A DNA stretch of 64,000 nucleotides from Neoechinorhynchus agilis. Taxonomy: Eukaryota > Acanthocephala. Under the pieces are notes generated by a model that saw only the letters and a list, made by a program, of their open reading frames with translations, made no database searches and was not told the DNA's origin. This document shows, one piece after another, positions 1-10,597 of the stretch. Both the position numbers and the translations under genes were made by a program. Location of the stretch: contig CM121342.1 in the NCBI GenBank assembly GCA_051530055.1, positions 7,688,001 through 7,752,000 of the forward strand. Reading direction: 5' to 3'. Each line of letters begins with the position of its first letter. Positions within the stretch are counted from its first letter, which is position 1.

Positions 1-1549
1 TAGAAACTAAACGGATCACTGGATCATTGCCATCGGAGAGACTTTTGAGCTCTTCAGGACTGAAGAGACAGGAGTAATTAGAGTCGCTGTCTGTGCCAAA
101 ATCAATTAAAACAGGAGAACCGGATTCCATTGAGGGAAAATATATGTCGAACGAAAAGGACGATAATTCGAATTTCGAAATATGTTTTAAATAAAACTCC
201 TTTACGGAATTCATCACGTATTCAATGTGGTCCTCTTCAAAGTTTGTAGGAATGTCAATCTTGCGTTGACTTATGGCTATCAGGTTGCGGTCTCGGACGA
301 AGCATCTAAATCCGGTCATAGATTGAAGAAAAGAGGACATACAAATGACTGAGAAATCGCACTGTATAAAAAAGTTTATGTAAAATTACGATGAGAAAAG
401 TTTGAACCATAACTTTTTTGATAGTAAGGCATCTTCTAAAATCTCGAAAGCAAGACAAAAGCTTTTTGTTTGTATCGCACGTAAAAATTAAGAGAATTTA
501 TTGATTCCAATATTTCGGCGTTGTTTAAGTGCTTTATGGGCGCATTCAAGTGGGAAAAAAACACTTAAATAATCTTAAGAAAGGTACAAGATTGTGCCTC
601 CGAAATATTGAAAGCAATAAATTCTTTTAATTTTTATGTGAGATACAAACATGATCAATTCAATCTTCAAACACAAGTCCTTATCGTGCGTGACTTATTG
701 ACGACAATAAGTGTGAAAAACTGTAAAATTTTAGATGATTTAATGAATTTCCAGAATTCTACAGCAAAATTGTACTGCTCGGCTTAAAGTAAAAGTGAAT
801 CGGAAAAATATGGCATTTAGAAACGGCAAAAAAGAAAACCATCTCGTATGCGCATTTATGTTCATCAGAATTGTGCGGGTTTTTAAGAATGGATATTGAA
901 AATGTGACAGGAAAAACCAAATAAGTGGATACTCTAAAATGTTCAGAAACAAGTTTGAAAATAATTGATGATTTACAAAATTGAATTTAACTTACTGATC
1001 ACCGATTAATCTCTTTAAAGTCTTCTTATTAAAATGATCGAAAGATTGACAAAATGGAGTATCGACCGTCGAGAATAAATCGATGACCGAATATAAATTC
1101 GAGTTTTGGATCGATGTCTACAAATCGTTTAAGATTGAGTACAGGGCAGATATAATTTTCTTTAGCATACGAATAGTCTGATTGTAAAAACTCCGCTTTG
1201 AAACCTGTCGAACTTGTAGATATTAAAGCCGAGTTCATACCAAAGTAGAAGCTCTTAAAAGCTCGAGCACTTCAGTTGTACTTTGACAACGACAAGTCCG
1301 ATCAAATGTTGACCACGCCGCATCCTTGGCACTTGACCAATTCGATTTAGGAAATACGCTTCCACCAAGCATGGAAATGGTTTGGCTTATTTTTAAAGTC
1401 AATTCGGTGACCTCTTTATTGGAATCAGGATGCGTCATCAAAATAGCCAAAAGATGATGATTTGGAATATTGATAGTCACAGTTCGAATTGTATGCTGTT
1501 TAAAGTTTGGATACCATTTATTGGTGGCACAATCGATGCTTTTTGTCAT
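1..1549 (-). CDS. CDC123: CDC123 (D123) cell-division-cycle protein / eIF2 assembly chaperone, 3' end off the window
   Basis: CDC123 is an ATP-grasp-fold chaperone that helps eIF2 gamma join eIF2 alpha in the cytoplasm. Three coding blocks are read on the minus strand. Block 1 (about 1549-1241) starts at ATG 1549 with MTKSIDCATNKWYPNF and contains GGSVFPKSNWSSAKDAAW, the family signature (human GGSVFPKLNWSAPRDAYW). Block 2 (about 1212-1110) encodes the central stretch ending DIDPKLEF. Block 3 (about 311-1) has FRCFVRDRNLIAISQR, then FDIY and LIDF, matching the family's FRCFVKENKLIGISQR and the LIDF metal/ATP site. The usual NPFG after LIDF is replaced here by GTDSDS. The C-terminus lies beyond position 1. 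Splice junctions around 1212-1241 and 311-1110 were not resolved exactly, and reading phases do not fit perfectly with the donors I see. The intron at about 312-1110 carries a hairpin MITE. Family identity is firm and the exon ends are approximate. Confidence 0.88.
468..650. mobile_element. MITE family A, full hairpin copy in the CDC123 intron
   Basis: Terminal inverted repeats of about 52 bp (468-520 and 599-650) begin GTTTGTATCGCACGTAAAAA and run into AAGAGAATTTATTG. The arms are about 85-90% complementary around a short centre holding GCACAATCTTGTACC-like sequence. Related copies are at 5087-5241 and 19437-19600, with a partial arm near 10515-10565. No coding capacity is seen. The structure and copy number suggest a non-autonomous DNA transposon. 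Its autonomous partner is not visible here. Confidence 0.7.
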
Positions 1550-1712
1550 ATTTTTCTGAAAAGGAGAATTAAAGGTTTTGGGACGTTTCAAATCAAAATC
1601 GGGGAACAACTGCTAAACTTATCGCTCGCGTAACAACGCTGTACATTTAATTATTTTAGTACGCATTTTTTTGCCCACAAACGAACACAAAAACCTTTTA
1701 ATTTATGGTACG

Positions 1713-1975
1713 AAAAAGATGAAGGGGGCCCAGTGGCCGTGTGGTCTGCGCTTCCACGGTTGTGCGAGGCTGCTGGAAGGGTGAGGGTCAGATTTGAGAT
1801 CACCCATCGGCCCCAAAGGGGGTTGGCCCTGTCCCTTCGAGTGCGGCTAAGCGCCTCGGTTGTGTGCAAGTCGGCCGAAAGGCTCCCAAAATCAAAAGAA
1901 GATGTCGTAGGACCAATCAACTTAATCTGAAGGAGAACAACTGTTTGTGATCAAATAAATAAATAAAAAGATGAA
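1713..1975 (+). mobile_element. tRNA-derived SINE with 11-bp target-site duplication
   Basis: The element runs 1724-1964 and is flanked by an 11-bp direct repeat AAAAAGATGAA (1713-1723 and 1965-1975). It begins GGGGGCCCAGTGGCCGTGTG, where TGGCCGTGTGGTC resembles a Pol III A box. About 50 bp further on, GTCAGATTTGAGATCACC resembles a degenerate B box. It ends in AAAT repeats. Head, length (~241 bp), simple tail and clean target duplication all fit a tRNA-derived SINE mobilised by a LINE. It lies between the starts/ends of CDC123 and GLMP. The clear target duplication suggests a fairly recent insertion. Confidence 0.82.
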
Positions 1976-2717
1976 AATACACTGGCGTTGTAAGAATTTG
2001 GTATGCAATTGGGAACAATTAGAAATATGAATAGCTAAGAATCGTGGTTATATTTTTACTTGATCATTTTTAATACAAAAAAGAGCTCTAAAAATTATAC
2101 ATTAGAAAGTATTTAATGTCGCAGGTCACAAATTTGGAGCTTTATAGATAAAGAACAGAAATCCAAGAAGAGAACTTCTGGTTTTATTGCTTCGAAATCT
2201 TTTTTCCATTAATTTGCCCTGTTCCAAAATAATATGCATTAATTATGTTTTAAAAACATCAAAAATAACAGAAGTTAAATCAAGAAATTGTAAACGCGTC
2301 GAACTCGTAAATCGGTATGTAAAAAATAGGTGGCTATTAAACTGTTTTAATATTAAAAAAGTTAGAATTATGGTCAAGATACTCTGTCAATAAATACTTC
2401 TTATCCTGGGGAGCATCTTCACCACAATTCTAACTTTATTATCCCGAAGCATTTTCTCTCGATGATTAAAAAATATTTTTTAGAATAGACAATTTTTTTA
2501 ATTTTTGATCATAAGCAGTCGTTAGAAATCAATTGGGTGTATTCGAACCAATATTAACTTTAATCCTCTAATTTCCTTGGTGTTCAGCGTCGATTTAATT
2601 GTATCTAAAATATGTTTCAAAGCGTTCATTGTGCCTTTACTAACAATTTCGTAAAACTACTCAATTTTTTAAATTTTGTTATAGGGTAACTCACGTAAAA
2701 CTGTAATAAAATGTTTT
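1976..2717. other. AT-rich intergenic stretch
   Basis: This is the rest of the gap between the SINE and the GLMP stop codon. It is AT-rich with only short non-conserved reading frames. It contains an imperfect pair of blocks with CACCACAATTCTAACTTTAT (2419) that recurs in the DDX23 intron (near 9674), a sign of an old repeat. I see no gene. Confidence 0.5.
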
Positions 2718-5002
2718 TTAAGCTTGGTCATCAGAAGTCGCATCGCTTAGAAGTGGATGTGTGTCTAATGAGGCCGTTCGACGCTTTTTAACTTGGAAAA
2801 ACACTTCAATAGCAAGCATTAGGATGATAGGAATTCCGAATAGCAGTGCCAAATGTGCCAATAGCACTGATGATAGTTCCTCTGAAAGGAAGACGTTGTT
2901 GCCTTTTTGAACAAATCCAAATGAACACGTCCAAACGAAGTATCCGCTTTGACTTTTACTGCATGGTTGAGCTGTGAAATTAGTTTCGCTACTTGTCACG
3001 CCTGTGAATGGTAACTCCCAAGTACTGTTCGTCAAAGTCGCATCCACATTGCACCATCTCATCGCCGGCCTTGAATACTCCAGAAAATACAGTGGACGCC
3101 AGGAAACGACTCGGGCTACATCGTCAACAGTTAAGTCGTCTTCAATGTAAACATTGGACGTGAATACACTTGGCATGTTTTCATCGTTGAAATATCGATG
3201 CTCAACAAGACGAGCATTGGACGAATTTGTGAACCCAATAGAAAAAGAGTTCACTCGTCCTCCAGTAGGAGAAAAAAAGGAAATATCCAGTAGTAGACAT
3301 TCGTCAGGAACTGGCAATCGGGGTAACTTTTGGTCTTTTTTGTTATGAGACAAAGCGTCTTTCTTTTCATGAAAAATATCATTTTGTCATTCTATAGCGT
3401 TCAAAAACCCTGTGGATTTTGATTTGTTGTAGACAAATGATAGCTTGGAATGCATATAAAAGATACCAATCCACGCAAAAAGTCCACATTAAAACTAAAC
3501 AAAAAGGCGCACACTGTATAAATTATTTTTAATGCTTTTACTAGACGAGAATATCTGCCATATTTTTGTCTAATTAAACAAAGATTTCGACTTGGTTGGG
3601 CAACCAAAGAACACAAGGGAGGGCGTGGATTCATTCTGTGAACAACTGCAATTCCCTGTTGAGTTTCCATGTCTGAAACAAATCTAGATATCTGCCTTAA
3701 GATGAAAGAGATCTTCGACGAAGTCTTCCCTTAGACCGAGGGAAGTGCCTCTTATGGGATGCAACCTGCACCGACAACATTGCCAAGTCCTTCGCTTATT
3801 TAGCCAGTAACGGCCCAGGTACTGTAGCGACTGCAGCGGGGCGAGCTTCCATTTCGTACCATTTGGGGATCGAAACGTTCGGGCCCTCGTTGAATCCGCA
3901 CTTTAGCTGGTTTCAGATATAGCCGAGGTCGATGGCGATGAAAAAAAACAAAATATCTCCCTCGCAGTACAACGAGGGAATGCTGCCAGCGTGAGGAAAA
4001 CCTTTTTTACATAAAAACACATCCAAAAAGAAGTGAGCTGATTAAAAAAGATAATTGATAAAAAAGGGAGAGGATAAACCGATTTAAATCGAAGAGCGAC
4101 GATTTGTTTGATAGTAATAAAATGTCCTCCTCATAAGGTGTAAGAATGTTAATGTATTAGCAATGATTTTAAAATTTGTGGAATCGGGTATACGAGTCCA
4201 GTTGATAGTTTTTTGCTGTTGTCTTAAACAGCATAAAATGTTTGATTTGAGAAGAAGCGTTACAAATTTTGGGACTATTGAATAATGCTGAAGATGTGAA
4301 CGGGAAGAGATAAGTGAAGTGAACAACAAAAATCGACAGGTTTTTATCTCTCGATTGGTGCCAATGCTAAATTTCGTGAGTTGCCCAAATAAATGAATTT
4401 TTGGGTTTCTATGGTGCTCTAAATCAAAATGCAATGAAAAAATAAAGAAAATGTTAATAAAACGGACTTAGAAAAAGACGCCTTCTTTCATTAGACCCAT
4501 CTCTGAAATACAAACTTAAGATATCACCACTAGCAGTAAGATTTGAACTGAGTCTCAAAACATAATCGTCGTTTTCCGCTGCAATTCCTTTAGAAATATC
4601 CCATTGAGCATCAACCGGTGAAATATTCATCATCCTCGGTAATCCTGAACCATCGTTGAACAAAATGTCGTGAAACTCGAAGGAGAAGTTTGCGGAGTTT
4701 TCACGAGTTTTCAAAGGATTCTTATGCAAAACGTCTTCATTTGAACCGTTAACCATTGTAATCCAGTCGATGATAAGGTTGTGTTCATGCATTCGGTATA
4801 AATGGACGGATAACGACCGAAAAAAAGTTATAGCGACCACAAGACCTAAAGAATCGGAGCATTGCTTGTCTATAACGATCACTTGTCGGTCCGACTTAAG
4901 AAACTGAAGCAAATCAATCGGACACCCTGGGTTGATTGAAGCGGAAATGTTACAGTGACCGAGAATCGATCCCATATTGGCTAATATGAGTACAATGATC
5001 AT
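2718..5002 (-). CDS. GLMP: Glycosylated lysosomal membrane protein (GLMP/NCU-G1)
   Basis: GLMP is a heavily glycosylated type I lysosomal membrane protein that stabilises the transporter MFSD1 in vertebrates. Exon 1 (5002 down to about 4480) starts MIIVLILANMGSILGHC, a plausible signal peptide, and has N-glycosylation sequons (NIS, NGS, NFS, NLT). Exon 2 (about 3360-2718) begins near KLPRLPVPDECLLLDISFFS and carries EHRYFNDENMPSVF, matching the human EQHSIDDEYAPAVF region. It also has SWRPLYFLE (human QWRPVAYSQ) and a C-terminal membrane helix around LLAHLALLFGIPIILMLAIE. The short cytoplasmic tail contains DTHPLL, a [DE]xxxL[LI] lysosomal sorting signal. Human GLMP ends in a tyrosine signal instead. 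The intron of about 1.1 kb contains a LINE fragment (3725-4000). The exact splice sites were not fixed. Confidence 0.85.
3725..4000 (+). mobile_element. Fragment of an RLE-like LINE 3' coding end, inside the GLMP intron
   Basis: The plus strand encodes GKCLLWDATCTDNIAKSF in one frame, then SISYHLGIETFG, then ISLAVQRGNAASV. These are the same blocks seen in order in the longer element at 51110-52332 (GKCLLWDATCVDTLAAS, PFGVETYGAF, ISLAVQRDNAASV). The fragment is shifted between frames and contains stops, so it is dead. It sits antisense to GLMP within the intron. Confidence 0.7.
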
Positions 5003-5086
5003 CTTTGAACGAATTGAAAAAATGTTAAGAAATTAAATCGCGTCACCAAACAAAAAATATTGTTGGTTGTTTTACGGAGAAGAAAT

Positions 5087-5241
5087 TAAAATCCGATTGA
5101 TTTCGAAGGCACACAATCTCCTGTGCCTTTTGATCAAAGATTCTTGTAAGTTTTTCGCAATTTAAGCTCGGTTGTAGGAAACTTACAAGAAACCTTGTGC
5201 CTCTGAAATCAGTCGGATTTCTGAAAATGAAATCATTTTAA
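5087..5241. mobile_element. MITE family A, diverged copy
   Basis: An imperfect inverted repeat starts AAATTAAAATCCGATTGATTTC with AAGGCACA inside and ends with the complementary GTGCCTCTGAAATCAGTCGG and TTTAATTTT. A second inner pair (CTTGTAAGTTT / AAACTTACAAG) lies in the loop arms. The motif order matches the other family A copies. It lies in the short divergent gap between GLMP and the first CWF19L2 exon. Confidence 0.6.
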
Positions 5242-5282
5242 TTTTCCTCCTCGTCATAAAACAACAACTTTATGAACATTGT

Positions 5283-5438
5283 ACGTTGGCGAATCCAATC
5301 TCCGGTGTTATCGATACTCATTTATTTTCGAGCCAAGAGAACGGGCTTGGAGAGTAACAGCGAGGAAAGAAGAACCTGTTGAGCTTATCTCGAAAATAAA
5401 TGAGTATCGATAACACTGGGGATAGAATTCGCCAACGT
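5283..5438. mobile_element. MITE family D, 156-bp hairpin with ~50-bp terminal inverted repeats
   Basis: The left arm begins ACGTTGGCGAATCCAATCTC and runs to ATTTATTTTCGAG. The right arm (5389-5438) is its near-exact reverse complement, ending GAATTCGCCAACGT. Mismatches cluster at only a few bases in ~50, suggesting a young copy. No coding capacity. It occupies the likely shared promoter region of GLMP and CWF19L2. Confidence 0.72.
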
Positions 5439-5724
5439 GCAATCAAATTTACCCCGAAGACAACGATATATGACTTTATGAACAGTTTAATCTTCAAAAA
5501 ATATTCACTTAATCGATCAAATCACGCACAAATCGTTAATTCGCATTCTCTAAAACATGACGATTCGTACACGGAAGAATCATTTCATGGTTTCTCGCTG
5601 AAACTGGACTATTTCTAAGGCTGGGTTTTTTTGTTTTCTCGCTGATCGTTTACTTAATCGATAAATACGATTTCTCGCTCTTTCGGATTAATTGGAGTTT
5701 TCAACGAAATAAATTGCGAGCTTT

Positions 5725-5952
5725 ATGTCTTCATCCGAAGAAGAGATGATTTGGGTGGAAGCCGAAACGTCGAAATCTCCTGTGCGAAACCGAATAGGAC
5801 CAACGATGCCACCGGCTGATTGGAAATCGAAACCTATAGACCGAGATTCGTGGATGACGGGAAATGAACTCGACGACATTTTTTGCAATACAAAGGAAAA
5901 ACGGACAAGGAAAACTGACACAAAACGGGACAATGAAGAGATAATTCGAATA
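5725..5952 (+). CDS. CWF19L2: Probable N-terminal exon of CWF19L2
   Basis: The frame starting MSSSEEEMIWVEAET and continuing to DRDSWMTGNELDDIF resembles the acidic 'SSDEExxWVE...RDxWMT' stretch in the N-terminal part of CWF19L2. It lies upstream of and on the same strand as the conserved C-terminal exons (6629-7653). The residues between the two (zinc-knuckle-less middle part) were not located, and the gap 5953-6628 contains a LINE tail and a minus-strand coding-like frame. The assignment rests on a short motif only. Confidence 0.5.
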
Positions 5953-6094
5953 TAATGGTTGCCTTTGACATTCTGGATTTATGGCTCCCACGTTTTGCCT
6001 TCCTCGTTTTAATGTAATTTGAAGTTAATCTTCGAGCTTAATATTCAATTTTACCGATTTTGAGTTTTTTTTAATCGAAAATATTTTATTTCAA

Positions 6095-6243
6095 TCAATC
6101 TTTATTTCTCGACAATTAACACACTCACCACCTCCCGCCGAATTCCAGCTTTTGTCCTTCCTCGACCGTCGCCATCACGCTGGCAGCATTGCCTCGTTGT
6201 ACTGCGAGCGAGATATTTTGTCGAAGGAATACGCCTGCTCTTG
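6095..6243 (-). mobile_element. 5'-truncated 3' tail of the RLE-like LINE
   Basis: The reverse complement of this stretch matches the last ~150 bp of the element at 51110-52332: the stretch encoding LKSRRIPSTKYLA in the alternate frame, the GGAATTCGGCGGGAGGTGG block, the stop, and the terminal GAAATAAAGATTGATTGA. Only the 3' end is present, as expected for incomplete target-primed reverse transcription. Near-identical tails occur at 62572-62655 and, very short, near 33655-33690. Confidence 0.75.
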
Positions 6244-6540
6244 AGTTTCGCTTTTGAGTGCTTTTTCGGAGAAAATTCTATGTTGAAAGAATTATCTTTA
6301 AAAAAATTTTTTCTCCGAAGAACACAAGGTTTTTCAACAAAACATTCTTTACTCGGCTTTTTCGTTTTAGGCACGCAGTCAACGCCCGGAATCTCAGAGC
6401 GGTATTTCGTCCCCTTTGGTCTTAAATCATCGGCAATCTTGGTCCCATTTTTACCCTGAAAAGTGGTCGAAAGGACACTCGGATCGTTTCCCAATCGGAC
6501 CAGCCGGCAATCGTGTCCCGATTAATCGTTAAACTCACCG
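6244..6540 (-). pseudogene. Possible methyl-CpG-binding-domain (MBD) fragment fused to a LINE tail
   Basis: On the minus strand one frame reads GWSDWETIRVSF and the next frame GKNGTKIADDLRPKGTKYRS. Together these have the spacing of an MBD core (GW...R..G...K.D....PxGxKxRS). They are followed by a Lys-rich stretch (FVEKPCVLRRKNFFKDN) that runs without a stop into the LINE tail at 6095-6243. The two halves of the core lie in different frames, so this is either two exons with an unusual junction or a decayed copy. It is opposite in strand to the flanking CWF19L2 exons. Identification is tentative. Confidence 0.35.
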
Positions 6541-6628
6541 ATAAGTATATTTGGAAGTTTAAGGGTGACCATTTGATGCAAACCTGTAAATTTATTATAC
6601 TAATCTTTAACGACAAAGGCAGCTTTTC

Positions 6629-7653
6629 ATGAACGAGCGCGAGTTAAATCCTTCTGTTTCACATTGTACCGAACAAGCAGCTGAATCGTTCGCAATGATC
6701 GTTGGGCAACAACGTAGCCGAAAGCGAACAAGACCGGAAAAATGCTTTACGGGTGACGTAAGTATTTTTTTATATTAAGAGAGAGAGGACGGTTAATTAA
6801 TCGATTTAAACTTAGTTAGTTTCAAAGGAATATCGATTAGGAGTACGAGAGATCGAGCGTCGTACCTGTTCGGACAATATCGATTGGTCAAGGAAGATAT
6901 TCGGACCTACAAGAATCGACCGTTGTAAATTCTGCGATGAATTCTCGAGTCAAAGGATGGAAGTCATAGCAATGGGCCCAGATGCGAAAGTAGCCGCCTT
7001 TCCCGTATATGAAAAAGTCTTAGTTCCAACTCATTGCTTTTTAACTTCGTTTTCGCACATTACAAGTTCCGTAAATAGCGATCGTGAAATTTTGGACGAG
7101 ATGTCCGTGTTAATGAGTGCGTACACAAAGTTCTTCAGAAACGACCATGATTGTTTATTTACTGAGATTGTTGGTAAACACATGAGAATTGACTGTTACG
7201 CGGTTCCAAAATCTAGGGAGAGTGCAATGGCATCGGCTTATTTTAAGGTATTGTTGACCGTTGCAATTTCTTTACTTAATCGCATAAGCTAGAAAGCTTT
7301 GAACGACAGTGAAGGTTGGTGGAACGCACAAAACAAGAAATTGATTAAAGTCAAAAGTTTTAAAGAAACTCGCAAAATGGTGAGTGGAAACGTTTTGTAA
7401 TCCTCTCGCTCATTTTGATAAGAAGATCCCACGTGAACTGCCTTATTTCGCCGTTTGGTTCAATAACGGAGAAGGATATGTTCATTTAATAGAGTCGCGT
7501 CGTGAGTATCCGCGCGATTTTGCCCAATCAATCATGGCAACTATTTTGTGTCTGGAAAATCATGAGTGGAAATCAAAGAATGTTAAATGCGATGTTGAGT
7601 TACTTCGAAAGGGATTAAAATTGTTGCGTTACCCCATAGCCGTCGACGACTAA
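6629..7653 (+). CDS. CWF19L2: CWF19L2 C-terminal region, four exons with ~45-bp introns
   Basis: CWF19L2 is a spliceosome-associated HIT-like protein related to yeast Drn1/Cwf19, linked to late spliceosome disassembly and lariat debranching. Exons: 6629-6757, 6816-7247, 7293-7379 and 7423-7653. All introns are GT-AG (GTAAGT...TTAG, GTATTG...CTAG, GTGAGT...TAAG) and 58, 45 and 44 bp long. RCKFCDEF matches the family's KCLYCFDS zinc-binding pair. VLVPTHCF stands where the family has H-x-LIVP-x-H. AYFKKALNDSEGWW and IPRELPYFAVWF match human YFKKAIMESDEEW and VPRGLPYFSVDF, and PRDFAQSIMATIL matches the last block. The HIT-like HxxH is partly altered. The gene converges on DDX23 with stop codons 5 bp apart. 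Confidence 0.9.
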
Positions 7654-7658
7654 CCTTT

Positions 7659-10340
7659 TTAGCCAAGAAAAATCGTCTCATCTTTTCTCTTCTTTGTTAC
7701 CACAGTACCCGGCTTGTGCTGAGCATCCGGATGATTGGCAAGTTCCTGCGGACACGTACTAACTGGACTTTCATTAATTAGCTCCTTTAAATCGAAGAAA
7801 ACAGCACTATCTTCTTGAGTAACTAAAGAGATGGCGCGTCCACTCTTTCCAGCTCGTCCAGTTCGTCCAATTCGATGTGTATAATCCTCTATTGTCTTAG
7901 CCATATCGTAGTTTATGACATGTGAGACATCTTTTATATCGATTCCACGCCCGGCCACATCCGTCGCCACTAAAATATCCTTCATCCCAAGTTTTAGGGA
8001 CGATAAAGCATAATCTCGTTGTTCTTGCCCTTTGCCTCCATGAAGTGTACATGTACTATATCCCATTTTCTCAAGTGATTTTGCCAATATATCAGCAGCC
8101 TTTTTCTGGTTCACAAAGATAATAATGGGCGGTTCAAATCCTCGCTCTAAGATCTGACATAATTTCTTCTTTTTCTCATTTTCAGAGCACATTATAACAA
8201 TTTGCTCAACTCTTTCCGTTGGCTTTCCAATCGCACCGATATAGACGGCAGCTGGACGTCTTAAATAATTTCTAGCTAATCGTTCTACGGCCGGAGGCAT
8301 CGTGGCGGTAAACATAACCGTTTGGCGGTACTTGTTCTTGTTTCCAAGACTGTACATCGCACTAATCACTTCCTCGTCCGGCTCTTCAGGTTTCATGTTT
8401 GTAACTGGAAGGAAATCTAGAATTTTCTGTACGTCTGCCTCGAAACCCATATCGATCATACGATCCGCTTCGTCCATCACAACGTACGTACACTGATTCA
8501 GAACGAGATACCGATTCTCAAGAACGTCAACTAGACGACCAGGAGTACCTATGACAACTTCACATCCCATTCGTAACCGAAATCCTTGATCCTCTCTCGA
8601 TAAACCTCCAATTAAGGAGACAATCTTAATATTCAAAGGGGTACCGAACAGTAAACATTCCGACTCAATCTGTTGAGCCAGTTCTCGAGTAGGTGCCAGA
8701 ATGAGAGCATAAGGTCCTTGATCAGCATCTTCTAGTCTCTCAATCTTTGGTAAAGATTGAATCCAAACGAAAAGAGGAATAAGAAATGCAGCAGTCTTTC
8801 CCGATCCCGTTTCAGCTATTCCAATCACGTCTCTATTCTGTAAACCGATTGGAATAGCCTGTCGCTGAATAGGCGTCGGTTCATCATAACCAATACTTTT
8901 AATCACTTCCAATATATCTGCAGGAAGACCAGCTTCTGACCATTTTCTTACTGGATTAGGAATATTACCTCCTTTTGTACTTATATTGAAGTCTTCACGG
9001 AATATGCGCCAATCCCGCTCGGTCATCTGAGACAATGATTTGTCTGTCCAATGACGTTCGTCATACTTTATTCTAGCTTCTCTATTTGCTAATCGCTTAA
9101 GTCGAACACCTTCCTGATCTTTCTCTGCCTGAGTTCGTCGCTCTTCAAGCAACGATCCGTAGAATTCCGTCTGTGATTTGCGTTGAAGTTTTAAATCAAT
9201 CCCTGCAAAATGGCCACGACCATAGAATTGAATCGTGTGTCGGTCTTTGTAAAGTGGGTTGTAGTCCACGCTTGTATCCTCGTTTGTGTCCCAGTCAAAT
9301 ACGAACTTACGATCGTTCAATCGGCGGCGTTTTCTCCTCTTTCTAATTGTATCCACACCAGAGTCTTAGAAAAAGCTGTTAATGAAATTTGTCGCAAAAT
9401 AGAAAGTATTTCTCGAGTTTGAATACAATTCGAATTAAAAATCCCAAAACTTCAGCTTGGTAAATGTTGACAAAATGGCCGTCCCATTTTTAAAGTGATG
9501 TTCTCAATGGCGAATTGTAACGCACTCCAAGGCCTCAGCCTCCTTCTCAAGCACTGATTGTAAGTTTTTAAATATTGGAGTACTCGAAGGAACAATTGGA
9601 TAGGAATAAAGTGATATTGAAAATTAAAACAATTTTAGTTATTTTGTTTGGGATCGTCATTTCAGGAAGGGGGAAAGTATCTCCACCACAATTCTAACTC
9701 TGTATTTTTGATGATGATGATGATGATCAGAATAGTGATTGATTTATTAATTTCCATTATTTCGTCGGACTTCAGGTTTCTTGCAAGTTTTCTACTATTC
9801 AAGCGCTTAAATGGGAATTAATAAATCAATCTCTATTCTTTTCAGTACCAAATATCGAATGATTTTCCCCGATGATTAAATTGAAAATTGCCTAGACCGA
9901 ATAGACTTCAGTGCGTTCGCACCCAAGTAACGTTCTCTAATTGCAGCAGATTCCCTTCCTTTGTCTTCATTTGTTTTTAAATCTTCAAGAGTCGTTCTTT
10001 TTCCATCCCGTTTTCCACGACTAAGATCTCGAGCGTCCCCATCGTGCCTTGCCTCATTTAAATACCTTAGATGGCTAGCTCGTGCTTCTTCGATTTTTCT
10101 CCTTTGTTTATCCGCTTCCTCTTGCCGACGCTTCAAAGCTTCAGCCTCGCGTTCCGCTTTACTTAAAAATTTCGGTTTGGATTCCTCTTCCTCGAGTCGT
10201 TTTCTCCTTTCAACCATTTCATCAAGTGATAGAGGAACGCGTTTCTTCTTAGCGACGGGCTGATCATCCTTTTCCGCCGTTTTCATTTCATCATCCGATG
10301 AATTTAATCCCTTTTTGCTCCGGTGCATCAATTCATCCAA
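7659..10340 (-). CDS. DDX23: DDX23 / Prp28 DEAD-box RNA helicase, U5 snRNP
   Basis: Prp28 unwinds the U1-5' splice site pairing during spliceosome activation in the nucleus. Exon 1 (10340-9898) encodes a basic/acidic coiled-coil region with [19 protein letters not shown], essentially identical to human DDX23. Exon 2 (9342-7659) begins [18 protein letters not shown] and holds all helicase motifs: Q motif [10 protein letters not shown], motif I AETGSGKT, Ia PTRELA, Ib [37 protein letters not shown] and [15 protein letters not shown]. The end [12 protein letters not shown] matches the family C-terminus. Joining ...SIR at donor CG|GTCTAG with acceptor TTAG|AAAG keeps frame and gives ~708 residues. 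The human protein is 820 because it has a longer RS-rich N-terminus, which is absent here. The 555-bp intron contains a MITE. Confidence 0.97.
9729..9839. mobile_element. MITE family E, 111-bp hairpin in the DDX23 intron
   Basis: AGAATAGTGATTGATTTATT at the left pairs with the reverse complement AATAAATCAATCTCTATTCT at the right over ~30 bp with one or two mismatches. It is preceded by a short (GAT)n run (9708-9726). No coding capacity. Apart from this the intron holds only AT-rich sequence. Confidence 0.55.
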
Positions 10341-10597
10341 ATGCCTCGGTCTGCTTCACACTGCCACTCCAAAGAGTTTCTTCCGTGTCCTTCAAAATGA
10401 CGTCACAATTGTTTACTTTTTATAGTGAGGCACAATCTTGTACGCATTTATCAAGGATGCTTATAGGTTTTCTTTACGATGCAAGATTGCTTCAATTTTT
10501 TTTGGTAATATAAAAATTGTTTGTATCTGGCGTGAAAATTAAAAGAATTTATTGATTTTGATATTCCGACAAACTGTTCTTCACAATGGTCTTTGGA
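10341..10597. other. 5' flank of DDX23 with a partial MITE A arm
   Basis: AGGCACAATCTTGTACGCAT (10429 onward) and GTTTGTATCTGGCGTGAAAA (about 10517) followed by AGAATTTATTGATTTTGATA are the inner and outer motifs of MITE family A, here without a matching second arm. The DDX23 promoter presumably lies within this stretch. No TATA box is obvious. Confidence 0.45.

Noticed and set aside
740-952. Minus-strand frame of ~70 codons in the CDC123 intron
   Set aside because: No similarity to CDC123, low-complexity Phe/Leu-rich translation of AT-rich DNA, no splice support.
5731-5991. Two minus-strand frames overlapping the CWF19L2 N-terminal exon
   Set aside because: Antisense shadows. Only the plus frame has the SSEEE...WVE and RDSWMT pattern.
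9706-9728. GAT trinucleotide run in the DDX23 intron
   Set aside because: A short microsatellite without further significance.
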